From NCBI RefSeq assembly GCF_033955345.1, contig NZ_CP138332.1:2914001-2978000 (forward strand): a DNA stretch of 64,000 nucleotides, written 5' to 3'. Below, piece by piece: positions 28,284 to 36,560 of the stretch. Each line of letters begins with the position of its first letter. The stretch's first letter is position 1. The notes beneath the pieces were generated by a model. That model was not told the origin of the DNA. It did no database searches and worked only from the letters and a program-made list of their open reading frames with translations. Made by a program: the position numbers and the translations under genes. The stretch comes from Sphingobacterium bambusae. GTDB lineage: Bacteria > Bacteroidota > Bacteroidia > Sphingobacteriales > Sphingobacteriaceae.

Positions 28284-29651
28284 ATGAGTAACTTTCTCCC
28301 AAATGAACTTATTGATAGATTACGTAAAGAACAGGATTTTGATCATGAGGCTTTCGTTGATACACATGAAAAAGGAGATCGTATTACTTCTATTCGCTTA
28401 AACCCTAGAAAGCATGCGCTGTTGGATATAGCATTGCTAGATCCAGTACCTTGGTGTTCAAAGGCCTACTATCTTGGTGAACGTCCGGTATTTACGTTGG
28501 ATCCGCTGTATCATGCCGGATGTTATTACGTGCAGGAGGCCTCATCCATGTTTTTGGGTCATATTATTCGCACATTGGGCTTAGAGAACGCTGCTATAAG
28601 AGCACTTGACTTGTGTGCCGCTCCAGGGGGAAAATCCACGTTGATAAACGCTTATTTGGGGGATAAAAGCCTTTTGGTAAGCAATGAAGTTATTAAAACC
28701 AGAGTAGGGATTCTGGAGGATAACATGAATCGTTGGGGCATGCATAATGTGGTGGTTACCAATAATGATCCCTCGTCTTTCTCGCGTCTTCCCGGATATT
28801 TTGATCTGATGGTAGTGGATGCCCCTTGCTCGGGATCCGGTATGTTCAGGAAAGATCCTGATGCTATTGATGAGTGGTCGCTAGCGAATGTTAAGCTCTG
28901 TAGCGATCGACAGAAGCGCATATTGGCCGAGTCAATCAGTACGTTGGTTACTGGGGGATACCTAATTTATTCTACTTGTTCCTATTCGACGGAGGAAAAT
29001 GAGGATATTTTGGACTGGATTGCGCATGAGTATGGCTTTAGTAGTGTAGAACTGCCATTGGATGACAGTTGGGGTATTCAGCCAACCCAGTCTTCGGAAA
29101 TGAGCGCACATGGATATCGATTTTATCCACATCAGCTGCAGGGAGAAGGATTTTTTGTGGGCGTGATGAAGAAAACGGAGGCACAAGAGACCTTTAGTAG
29201 AAAGAAAGCAAAGCCAGAGAAGAGTGCTGTTCCAAAACAGGCATTGGCAGATTGGCTGCTTCCTAATGCTGCGCTTTATGCCTTTATGCACGGAGATGAT
29301 GTCCATATCTTCCCAAAGCGGTATGAGGAGGATCTGAAGTGGTTGCAGCGTGTGCTATACATTCGTAATGCAGGCACAAACATCGGTAAATGGATAGGTC
29401 GTGAATTGCTGCCCTCGCACGAATTGGCATTGAGCGTCTTCGTCAAAAGTGATCTTAAATCGCAGGAAGTGCCGCTATCTGTTGCTCAGGAGTTTCTCCG
29501 TAAAGACAACCTTGATCGTGATATATTCGTTGATGTTGGCAACGGATGGTGTTTGGTGCGTTACTATGGAGTTAATTTGGGCTGGGTAAAGGTATTGGCG
29601 AATAGAGTTAACAACTATTATCCTAAGGAGTCTCGGATTGTACATCTGTAG
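28284..29651 (+). CDS. RsmF/NOL1-NOP2-sun family rRNA cytosine-C5 methyltransferase
   Basis: The 455-residue protein has the SAM-binding core ALDLCAAPGGKSTLINAYLG at about residue 111. The two catalytic Cys motifs are DAPCSGSGMFRKDP and IYSTCSYSTEENE. A C-terminal RsmF-type domain of about 140 residues ends GVNLGWVKVLANRVNNYYPK. Members methylate C5 of a cytosine in 16S rRNA. I place the start at ATG 28284. A GTG directly before it (28281) is also in frame. The last 29 bases overlap the end of the convergent coaBC. Confidence 0.92.
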   Translation: MSNFLPNELIDRLRKEQDFDHEAFVDTHEKGDRITSIRLNPRKHALLDIALLDPVPWCSKAYYLGERPVFTLDPLYHAGCYYVQEASSMFLGHIIRTLGLENAAIRALDLCAAPGGKSTLINAYLGDKSLLVSNEVIKTRVGILEDNMNRWGMHNVVVTNNDPSSFSRLPGYFDLMVVDAPCSGSGMFRKDPDAIDEWSLANVKLCSDRQKRILAESISTLVTGGYLIYSTCSYSTEENEDILDWIAHEYGFSSVELPLDDSWGIQPTQSSEMSAHGYRFYPHQLQGEGFFVGVMKKTEAQETFSRKKAKPEKSAVPKQALADWLLPNAALYAFMHGDDVHIFPKRYEEDLKWLQRVLYIRNAGTNIGKWIGRELLPSHELALSVFVKSDLKSQEVPLSVAQEFLRKDNLDRDIFVDVGNGWCLVRYYGVNLGWVKVLANRVNNYYPKESRIVHL

Positions 29652-30849
29652 GCGATTGATGCGCAACGATAAGATGAACGATATCGTCGGCGACCTCTCG
29701 CTTACTCTTTAACGCGAATGCTATTTGCGTACCGTCCTTACTTAATACGGTCACTTTATTCGTGTCGCCGGCGAAACCTGCTCCTTGATCCTGCATGGAG
29801 TTTAATACGATAAAGTCCAAGTTTTTACGAGAAAGCTTCCCTTTCGCATTTTCGATTTCGTCGTTCGTTTCCAAAGCGAATCCAACCAAGGTCTGCTGTG
29901 CTTTTTTTCGTTTTCCCAATGTTGCTAGGATATCCGTCGTTTTCTGCAAAGCTATCTGAAAAGTATCGTCCTTTTTTTTGATCTTTTGATTGGCTACTGT
30001 TACTGGCGTATAGTCAGCTACGGCGGCACTCATAACAATAATGTCTGCTTGATCAAAGTAACCATCAGTGGCATTTAGCATCTCTTTTGCACTGGTTACA
30101 TCTATCCTCTTGACCGATGCGGGTGTTGGCAGGTGCGTGGGACCGCTAATCAAGGTAACCTCAGCGCCGAGGGACGTCAGCGATTCCGCAATGGCAAAGC
30201 CCATCTTTCCACTGGAGTGGTTGCCGATAAAACGAACAGGATCGATTGCTTCGTGCGTTGGTCCAGCAGTAACCAAGGCTTTTTTCCCTTTCAGAGATTG
30301 ATGTTTTTCAAAAAAAGTATAGATAGCAGCATACATGTCATCCGGCTCTGCGAGACGCCCCTCTCCCACAAGACCACTTGCAAGTTCGCCTGTTCCGGGC
30401 GCTATCATGGTATTGCCAAATTGTTCAAGACGTTGAATATTTGTTTGCGTAGCGGGATGCTTCCACATATCCAGATCCATCGCCGGAGCAAACATTACTG
30501 GGCATTTCGCAGATAGATAGGTGGCTAAAAGCAAATTGTCGCAGGCAGCATTCGCCATTTTGCTCAGTGTATTGGCCGTTGCAGGTGCTATGAGCAACAG
30601 GTCTGCCTTTAATGCAATATCGACATGATTATGCCAGACACCGCTCTTCGGGTCGAAATACTCGGAATAGACTGGATTTTTAGATAGCGTGGCAAATGTC
30701 AGTGGGGTGACGAAGTTGTGGGCGTCAGGTGTCATAATAACCTGCACTCGAGCGCCCTCTTTGACAAGCAATCTTACAAGAGATGTAATTTTATATGCGG
30801 CTATACCGCCGCATATACCAATTACAATATTTTTGTCTTTCAAAGACAT
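29623..30849 (-). CDS. coaBC: Bifunctional phosphopantothenoylcysteine decarboxylase/phosphopantothenate-cysteine ligase
   Basis: The 408-residue protein carries out two consecutive steps of coenzyme A synthesis. The N-terminal CoaC half is a flavoprotein with GICGGIAAYKITSLVR, the catalytic His region WHNHVDIA, and the PAMDLDMW motif. The CoaB half begins near residue 190 (GKKALVTAGPTHEAIDPVRF) and contains GNHSSGKMGFAIAE and SAAVADYTP. The gene lies five bases downstream of rpoZ in the bamD-rpoZ-coaBC order typical of Bacteroidota. Its 3' end overlaps the convergent methyltransferase gene. Confidence 0.96.
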   Translation of the reverse strand: MSLKDKNIVIGICGGIAAYKITSLVRLLVKEGARVQVIMTPDAHNFVTPLTFATLSKNPVYSEYFDPKSGVWHNHVDIALKADLLLIAPATANTLSKMANAACDNLLLATYLSAKCPVMFAPAMDLDMWKHPATQTNIQRLEQFGNTMIAPGTGELASGLVGEGRLAEPDDMYAAIYTFFEKHQSLKGKKALVTAGPTHEAIDPVRFIGNHSSGKMGFAIAESLTSLGAEVTLISGPTHLPTPASVKRIDVTSAKEMLNATDGYFDQADIIVMSAAVADYTPVTVANQKIKKKDDTFQIALQKTTDILATLGKRKKAQQTLVGFALETNDEIENAKGKLSRKNLDFIVLNSMQDQGAGFAGDTNKVTVLSKDGTQIAFALKSKREVADDIVHLIVAHQSPTDVQSETP

Positions 30850-30854
30850 CTAGC

Positions 30855-31184
30855 TTATTCTTGCTCTTTAGATGGATTTCTAAAGTAAACTTTATCATTC
30901 AAAAATTCGTCAACAGCTACAAGGGAAGCCTTTGGTAGACGCTCGTAATGCTTCGAAATCTCGATTTGCTCGCGGTTTTCAAAAACTTCTTCTAAGTTGT
31001 CATTGTTGCTAGCAAATTCAGATAGCTTTCCGTTTAACTCTTCTTTGACGTCTACGGCAATCTGATTAGCACGTTTAGCGATAACAACGATAGATTCATA
31101 GATGTTTTCCGTTCCTTTGTCCAATTGTCTCAAATCGCGTGTTACTGTTGAACTTGGGATAGAAGTGTTTTTATTTTGACTCAT
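30855..31184 (-). CDS. rpoZ: RNA polymerase omega/Rpb6-like subunit
   Basis: The 109-residue protein contains the omega helix pattern GTENIYESIVVIAKRANQIA, which contacts the beta' subunit and helps RNA polymerase assembly. The C-terminal extension (RLPKASLVAVDEFLNDKVYF) is characteristic of the Bacteroidota version. It lies 26 bases after bamD and five before coaBC, in one operon. Confidence 0.92.
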   Translation of the reverse strand: MSQNKNTSIPSSTVTRDLRQLDKGTENIYESIVVIAKRANQIAVDVKEELNGKLSEFASNNDNLEEVFENREQIEISKHYERLPKASLVAVDEFLNDKVYFRNPSKEQE

Positions 31185-31210
31185 TGTGTAATGTATTATG
31201 AATTTCCAAT

Positions 31211-32143
31211 TTATTTTGAAGAAGAATTAGCTTCGCTAACTTCTTTAGCTTCAGCTTCTTCTTTCGTTATTCCTAATTCTTTCTGCTGTTGCTCGCGCAT
31301 TTTGTTGATCTGATCCATGCGTTTCACAACAAAGGCAATTTCTTTTTCTGCACTGGAACGCAGTTGATCCGCGTCATGTTTGAATTTACTTTCTGGGTAA
31401 TGTTCAACGAATGCTTGGTAGTAATCAATTGCCTCATTATAGCGGGCTTCTTGCCGATAAGGCATACTATTTTGTGCGAACAGGTATTGTGCTTTAACGA
31501 TAAGAAACTCGATCTCTTCTGCATACCTTGTGTCAGGATACTCACGAAGCATGCTCTCAAATGCTATCACAGCAGCGCGGTAATCATCGGGCTGCCCCAT
31601 ATCGAAGTATAACTTCGCATTGGCGTACGCTTTTTGCTCGAGTTTATCACGAAGCTTTTGAATATAGTCGCCGGCTTCCTTAGCCTTTTCACCATCGGGA
31701 TATAAGTTGATGAAAAGCTGAAGTTCGTCGATGGCCTTTCGTGTATTTTCCTGGTCGAGTGAAAATCGGGGAGAGTCTTGATAGAAACAGTAAGCAGACA
31801 TAAACCTACATTCTTCCGCGCGAGGGCTATTCGGGTAGGTTGTCGCAAAGTTTTTAAAATGGTACCTCGCCGACGTATAGTCGCGGAGACGATAATTGGT
31901 GTACGCGGTATAGTAGTACAAATCCTCAGCCTCTGACTGTCCACGATACTTGCTCATTAAATCGTCAAAAAGAACCAATGCCTTGGAATACTTCTTCTTT
32001 TCATAGTACTTGACTGCTTCCTGATATTTCATGGCAATGTTGTTACTGGCTCGTAATTTTTCGAACTTGCTTTTACAACCTGCCGCAACCAAAATTAACA
32101 TGGCGCAAGCAACTAAGGATACTATACGTCTATTTAAAAACAT
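31211..32143 (-). CDS. bamD: Outer-membrane assembly lipoprotein BamD
   Basis: The 310-residue protein has a lipoprotein signal (MFLNRRIVSLVACAMLILVA, then AGC) with the acylated Cys at residue 22. TPR-like helices follow, including KYYEKKKYSKALVLFDDLM and LYYYTAYTNYRLRDYTSARY. BamD is the essential lipoprotein partner of BamA in folding outer-membrane barrels. The frame is open to 32167, but the eight added residues would spoil the signal peptide, so I start at 32143. A TATCTTTG element ends only five bases upstream, suggesting a leaderless or nearly leaderless mRNA. Confidence 0.93.
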   Translation of the reverse strand: MFLNRRIVSLVACAMLILVAAGCKSKFEKLRASNNIAMKYQEAVKYYEKKKYSKALVLFDDLMSKYRGQSEAEDLYYYTAYTNYRLRDYTSARYHFKNFATTYPNSPRAEECRFMSAYCFYQDSPRFSLDQENTRKAIDELQLFINLYPDGEKAKEAGDYIQKLRDKLEQKAYANAKLYFDMGQPDDYRAAVIAFESMLREYPDTRYAEEIEFLIVKAQYLFAQNSMPYRQEARYNEAIDYYQAFVEHYPESKFKHDADQLRSSAEKEIAFVVKRMDQINKMREQQQKELGITKEEAEAKEVSEANSSSK

Positions 32144-32147
32144 TTTA

Positions 32148-32155
32148 CAAAGATA
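32148..32155 (-). promoter_or_regulatory. Candidate -7 element TATCTTTG abutting bamD
   Basis: A full match to TAnnTTTG ending five bases before the bamD ATG. If used, transcription would begin at or next to the start codon. No TTTG is present at -33. Confidence 0.4.
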
Positions 32156-32368
32156 CATCAAAATCAAATAAGATTCAATTAAAATTTAGCGGCGCAATAT
32201 ACCGCTAATTGTAGCTTAAGTCTACTTATTTAAAGCTGTTTAACATTCTTTAACCTGAGCGGTCGGCAGATGTCAACGAAATGTTGAATTCGGGCTTCCT
32301 TTGTTTTGATATGCGGAATAATTTTAATAATTTGATTATCTTTACCTCACAAAAATTTTAATACAAAA

Positions 32369-32644
32369 ATGACATTACTAGAGCGAGTAGAACAAGCATT
32401 AGACACCATTCGTCCCTACTTGGAAACGGACGGTGGCAACGTGAGCATAGAAGAGATCACGCCTGATAATGTGGTTAAATTGAAATTGTTAGGAACCTGC
32501 GCGAGTTGTTCCATGAGTATCATGACATTCAAGGCGGGCTTAGAACAGGCGATTCGTAAATCTGTACCGGAAATAACGGGCGTTGAAGCAATCAATTTGA
32601 CTGACATGAACGACCCGAATGCAATTACGCCTAATCAGCTGTAG
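32369..32644 (+). CDS. NifU C-terminal-domain iron-sulfur scaffold protein
   Basis: The 91-residue protein consists of a single NifU C-terminal domain: IRPYLETDGGNVSIEEI and the Fe-S ligand motif GTCASCSMSIMTFKAGLE (CxxC). These short Nfu-type proteins hold a [4Fe-4S] cluster between two subunits and pass it to client enzymes. The gene stands alone, divergent from bamD and 52 bases ahead of the next gene. Confidence 0.92.
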   Translation: MTLLERVEQALDTIRPYLETDGGNVSIEEITPDNVVKLKLLGTCASCSMSIMTFKAGLEQAIRKSVPEITGVEAINLTDMNDPNAITPNQL

Positions 32645-32696
32645 GGTTAACACAATTTAACAGGCTTCTTCTGAGAAGATTGTATAAATTTGGAAC

Positions 32697-33344
32697 ATGA
32701 CAGGAAGGATTTTTTATGTGTTGATCGTTTTTTTCTTTTTTGTGCTGACATCTGTTCATGCACAAGAAAAGAAAATTATTCAATTCAGCGGACTGATTAG
32801 TTCGGTTGGGGGAGAGCTTCCTGTGCCTTTTGTAACCGTAACAAATAAAAGCTACGGAAACCAAGCCTTTGCGGCAGATAATGAAGGTTATTTTTCATTT
32901 GTCGCGCACGTGGGTGATACCATTGCTTTTACGTCGGTAGGCTTCGATCCTGTTAGCTACGTTATCCCCAACACGCCTACCGATAAATTTACAGCGAGAA
33001 TAAATATGAAGAGCTTAGTCATTGAACTCCCAGCGGTTATGCCCTTTCCTTGGGCAAGTATCGAGGAGTTTAACATGGCTTTTTTGGCGTTGGATGTAAA
33101 TAATGATGATGCCTCTCGTATTCGAAGAAGCTTATCTCCGGAGGCTTTGGCAGCCTTGTCTCAGGTGACACCGCGCAGTGCGGAAGAAATTCAGACCTTC
33201 AATTCCATGCAGCGACATATCAATATGAATAACAAAGCCATTAATCAGCGCTTTGCGAATCCGCTGTTTAGCCCCTTGGCGTGGGGATCATTGATTAATT
33301 CGATCGTCAAGGGAGATTACAGCAGAAAGCGACTGCAATATTAA
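32697..33344 (+). CDS. Exported carboxypeptidase-like regulatory domain protein
   Basis: The 215-residue protein has a signal peptide (FYVLIVFFFFVLTSVHAQ). A CarboxypepD_reg-like beta-sandwich follows at about residues 27-110, with PFVTVTNKSYGNQAFAADNE, GYFSFVAHVGDTIAFTSVGF and TARINMKSLVIELPAVMPFP. The C-terminal 100 residues are helical and polar with no recognised domain. Related proteins occur widely in Bacteroidota envelopes without known function. The stop is two bases from the stop of the convergent lolC/E-type gene, leaving no room for a separate terminator. Confidence 0.8.
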   Translation: MTGRIFYVLIVFFFFVLTSVHAQEKKIIQFSGLISSVGGELPVPFVTVTNKSYGNQAFAADNEGYFSFVAHVGDTIAFTSVGFDPVSYVIPNTPTDKFTARINMKSLVIELPAVMPFPWASIEEFNMAFLALDVNNDDASRIRRSLSPEALAALSQVTPRSAEEIQTFNSMQRHINMNNKAINQRFANPLFSPLAWGSLINSIVKGDYSRKRLQY

Positions 33345-33346
33345 GC

Positions 33347-34585
33347 TCATTCGCCACTGCGAATCGCGTCGCTACGGATCTCGCGTACGCTTAGCGATGA
33401 AGCTAAGTAGGAAATAAGGACGGCCACCAGCATTACGGTAGCGAAAACAAGTAGGAAGTCCATTGGGCGGATGTCCACGGGGTAGATATCCATAATGGCA
33501 TTTGCGCCATCGCCAGTACGAATAATTCCATATTCCTGTTGTAATACACAAAAAGCCAATCCTGCTCCAATTCCTATAATTCCTCCGATAAAAGCAATCA
33601 TAACGCCTTCATAAAAGAAAATTCGCTGTATAAGCCAGTTGTTTGCGCCCAAGCTCTTCAGCACGCTCATATCCTGTTTTTTGTCGATTACCAACATGGT
33701 GAGCGACCCAATAATATTGAAAATAGCGATAATTCCAATTACAGTGAGAATGAAAAAGACAATCCATTTTTCTGAACGAACGGTTTTGTAGAGCAATGGA
33801 TTTTGTTGCTCTCTACTCTTCACAATATATTCGTCGCCCAATAATGCTTGTGTTTCTTCTTGGAGTTTAGCTGTTTGTAAAGGATCTTTGGCGTAGATCT
33901 CAATGGCCGAGATTTTATCGTACTCGTTTAGTAGATCTCGTGCAAAGTCTATCGGCGTGATGATTAGATTATCAAACCCTTGCTGATACTGTAGCAGTCC
34001 ACAAGGTGATATCATGCGGATGTTGATGTCGTCCATGGGGTTGACACTATTTCCAGAGCTTCCCTTTCTTGGTGAAAACAGTTGCATGAAGTTATCGACG
34101 CCCTGTAGTGGTATACGTAGATTTGCTTGCACCTGGGCGCCGACAAGGGCAAAATTGGTGCTATCCTGGAAGATGTGCAGATTCCCCGCATAGAGCATTT
34201 CCTGATGATCTGCTTCCATCAGGCTTTTCGGTTCGACACCTTTGACCTGTGCAATAAACTGTTGGTTGTTGTATTGTATCAATACCTTATCTTCTAAGAC
34301 TTCTGAGTAGCTCTTAATAGCTTGATTCTGACGTAACTTTAGAAAGACCTCCTCTTTGGCGTTGAATACCTTTCCTTTTGTCGGTTCGATCCGTAATTCT
34401 GGCGCGAAGGTGCTGTACAGCGAGAGGATTAGATTTTCCATGCCGTTGTAGAAAGAGAGCACGATAACCAATGCCGCACTACTGACCAATACGCCCACGA
34501 CACTAATCGTGGAGATAATATTAATGGCGTTAACCGATTTTTTGGAAAACAGGTAGCGTTTGGCGAAGAACAGCGGTAGTTTCAT
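33347..34585 (-). CDS. LolC/LolE-like FtsX-family lipoprotein-releasing permease
   Basis: The 412-residue protein has the MacB/LolC topology: an N-terminal helix (STISVVGVLVSSAALVIVLS), a periplasmic domain of about 210 residues, and three C-terminal helices near 280-310, 325-350 and 375-400. The signature GSLTMLVIDKKQDMSVLKSL and the later LGANNWLIQRIFFYEG are typical of LolC/E. The complex extracts lipoproteins from the inner membrane for transfer to LolA. It is the last gene of the TPR-aroE-gldD-MBL operon, two bases after the MBL gene. Confidence 0.93.
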   Translation of the reverse strand: MKLPLFFAKRYLFSKKSVNAINIISTISVVGVLVSSAALVIVLSFYNGMENLILSLYSTFAPELRIEPTKGKVFNAKEEVFLKLRQNQAIKSYSEVLEDKVLIQYNNQQFIAQVKGVEPKSLMEADHQEMLYAGNLHIFQDSTNFALVGAQVQANLRIPLQGVDNFMQLFSPRKGSSGNSVNPMDDINIRMISPCGLLQYQQGFDNLIITPIDFARDLLNEYDKISAIEIYAKDPLQTAKLQEETQALLGDEYIVKSREQQNPLLYKTVRSEKWIVFFILTVIGIIAIFNIIGSLTMLVIDKKQDMSVLKSLGANNWLIQRIFFYEGVMIAFIGGIIGIGAGLAFCVLQQEYGIIRTGDGANAIMDIYPVDIRPMDFLLVFATVMLVAVLISYLASSLSVREIRSDAIRSGE

Positions 34586-34587
34586 GT

Positions 34588-35229
34588 TTATCCTCTTATA
34601 TAAGGGTTGCTGGTTTTCTCAAAACCTACGGTTGTATGTGGCCCGTGCCCAGGATAGACGACGGTGTCGTCAGGTAAACTATATATTTTCTCTTTGATGT
34701 TATCCAGTAACTGCTGATGATTTCCTCCAGGCAAATCCGTGCGGCCGATGCTATTGCGGAAAAGTACGTCTCCACCAATGAGAAATTTCTGATCGGGCTG
34801 ATAGAAGCAAAGGTGAGCTGGAGAATGGCCGGGCACCAGTAGGATGTGTAGTGGGTGTTTGCCGATTTGAATGATCTGCCCTTCCTGCAAAAAGGTCTCT
34901 GGAATAGGAGATAGTTCGTAGCGGACGCCAAACATGGGCGCGCGATGTTCTACATCTACTAAAACAGGAATTTCGCCTTCATGCATTTGAGGCATTAGAT
35001 TGTACTGTTCATACATCATCCTGTTACCGAGTACATGGTCAATATGGCAATGGGTATTATACAGAGCAATAGGCTTAAGCTTATTTTCTTCGATGAAGGT
35101 AACGATCTTTTGTTCTTCTGCTGCATCGGACATCCCCGGATCAAATATCGCGCAATTTCCTAACTCGTCGTAAACGATATAGGTGTTTTCCTGAAAAGGG
35201 TTAAATACAAAGGAATGAATGTTTAACAT
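34588..35229 (-). CDS. MBL-fold metallohydrolase, glyoxalase II-like
   Basis: The 213-residue protein has the metallo-beta-lactamase metal motif YNTHCHIDHVLGN (HxHxDH). Further ligands are in LLVPGHSPAHLCFY, FLIGGDVLFRNSIGRTDLPG and VYPGHGPHTTVG. The arrangement is that of the GloB/YcbL group, which hydrolyses thioesters such as S-lactoylglutathione. The true substrate is unknown here. It is cytoplasmic and lies within the operon, 16 bases after gldD. Confidence 0.93.
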   Translation of the reverse strand: MLNIHSFVFNPFQENTYIVYDELGNCAIFDPGMSDAAEEQKIVTFIEENKLKPIALYNTHCHIDHVLGNRMMYEQYNLMPQMHEGEIPVLVDVEHRAPMFGVRYELSPIPETFLQEGQIIQIGKHPLHILLVPGHSPAHLCFYQPDQKFLIGGDVLFRNSIGRTDLPGGNHQQLLDNIKEKIYSLPDDTVVYPGHGPHTTVGFEKTSNPYIRG

Positions 35230-35245
35230 AGCCCAAAAATAGGAA

Positions 35246-35824
35246 TTATTTCCAAGTAAAGGTACGGATCAGTTGCTCAATATCCTGCTGTATAAAGTCC
35301 AACACCGGTTGTATCGAGTCTAGATTTGGTTTTTCATTGAAGTAGAGTGCTCCACGGAGGTAGTGCTTGCTGCTGTCCGAAACGAAAAATTGTAGGTTGG
35401 AAGCTGTGTTGCCGTGAATCAAGTAAGTGACGCCGTATAGCTTCTGTGAAGGGCGGTGTATTTTGACTTGATCGATGGAAGTTGCTTTCGCGGTATGTTT
35501 AAAAGCAAAGGTGCGCGCATCTTCGGTAAGTTGTGCCAAAGGAGCTTTACTATTGATTGCAAAGTAGCTCATATGCAGGCGAGCATTGAACTGCGGAAAA
35601 TCTAAATTTTTCCAACAGGGGTGCGCATCGTCTGACAGATCCGTGTTTAACGTGGTATAAGTCGGTTGTTCGAAAAGAAATGGACAGCCCGTCGTCGCTT
35701 GTTTATAGTCTTTTTCTGGTAAGTCTATGCGATAAAATCCTCTCGGCTTTGGCGTATAATCTGCAGAATGGCACGCAAACAGTAGAAAAACTAAAGAAAA
35801 GAAAATAATGTTAACGGACCTCAT
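35246..35824 (-). CDS. gldD: Gliding-motility lipoprotein GldD
   Basis: The 192-residue lipoprotein has the signal MRSVNIIFFSLVFLLFAC, with Cys18 as the likely acylated residue. The diagnostic start of the mature protein is YTPKPRGFYRIDLPEKDY. Later segments NARLHMSYFAINSKAPLAQL and HLRGALYF-like strands fit GldD. In Flavobacterium GldD is needed for gliding and type IX secretion, though many non-gliding Bacteroidota keep it. The frame is open to 35875, but the 17 extra residues precede the lipoprotein signal, so I start at 35824. It overlaps the end of aroE by 14 bases. Confidence 0.92.
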   Translation of the reverse strand: MRSVNIIFFSLVFLLFACHSADYTPKPRGFYRIDLPEKDYKQATTGCPFLFEQPTYTTLNTDLSDDAHPCWKNLDFPQFNARLHMSYFAINSKAPLAQLTEDARTFAFKHTAKATSIDQVKIHRPSQKLYGVTYLIHGNTASNLQFFVSDSSKHYLRGALYFNEKPNLDSIQPVLDFIQQDIEQLIRTFTWK

Positions 35825-36560
35825 TCCAGATTTCCCAATTCCTTTCTGCTTGTAATACCAACATCTCGTAGCCATTTTTTATTGTAGCGCCGCTTTCCTT
35901 TCCTTTTCTTAAGAATAGCGTTTCCTCGGGGTTGTAGATAAGGTCATATAACAAATGATGCGCTGTGATGGCCTCGTAAGGAATATCTGGACATTCATCC
36001 ACATTTGGAAAAGTGCCTACTGGAGAGCAATTTATCAATAATTTGTGCTCATTTACAATGTCTGCTGTTAAATCGCTGTAGGTCAAGTCACCGTTTGCTC
36101 TGCTACGGCTGACGATTTTATAGGGAATATTCAGCTTTTTCAATGAATAGTATACAGCCTGTGCTGCACCACCATTGCCAAATACTAACGCTTTTTTGTG
36201 CTCGGGAGTCAGTAATGGTTTTAAAGACTGCTCAAAACCGAAGGCGTCGGTATTGAATCCTTTTAAAAATGCCTTGCCATCGCGACGTTCAATCCGCACA
36301 CAATTTACCGCTTTTATCTCTTCAGCCTCCGGCGATAGCTCGTGTAGAAAAGCCATCACATTTCTTTTGTGTGGAATGGTTACATTGAAGCCGTAAAAAT
36401 CGGAATCATCGCTGTAGATGGCCTGAAAATTTTCTAGCTCCTCTGTCGGATAAAGATCATAGTTGACACCTGTGATCTGTTCATTCTCAAATTTATCTAG
36501 ATAAAATTTTTTGGAAAAGGAGTGTCCTAACGGATAACCTACGAGACCTAATTTTTTCAT
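35811..36560 (-). CDS. aroE: Shikimate dehydrogenase
   Basis: The 249-residue enzyme reduces 3-dehydroshikimate with NADPH in aromatic amino acid synthesis. The shikimate-binding motif is GYPLGHSFSKKF (residues 8-19), and the catalytic Lys is in NVTIPHKRNVMAF. The nucleotide-binding GNGGAAQAVYYSLKKL lies near 128, and NCSPVGTFPN and IKNGYEMLVLQAERNW follow. It starts within the ATGA overlap with the TPR gene and ends overlapping gldD. Confidence 0.96.
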   Translation of the reverse strand: MKKLGLVGYPLGHSFSKKFYLDKFENEQITGVNYDLYPTEELENFQAIYSDDSDFYGFNVTIPHKRNVMAFLHELSPEAEEIKAVNCVRIERRDGKAFLKGFNTDAFGFEQSLKPLLTPEHKKALVFGNGGAAQAVYYSLKKLNIPYKIVSRSRANGDLTYSDLTADIVNEHKLLINCSPVGTFPNVDECPDIPYEAITAHHLLYDLIYNPEETLFLRKGKESGATIKNGYEMLVLQAERNWEIWNEVR

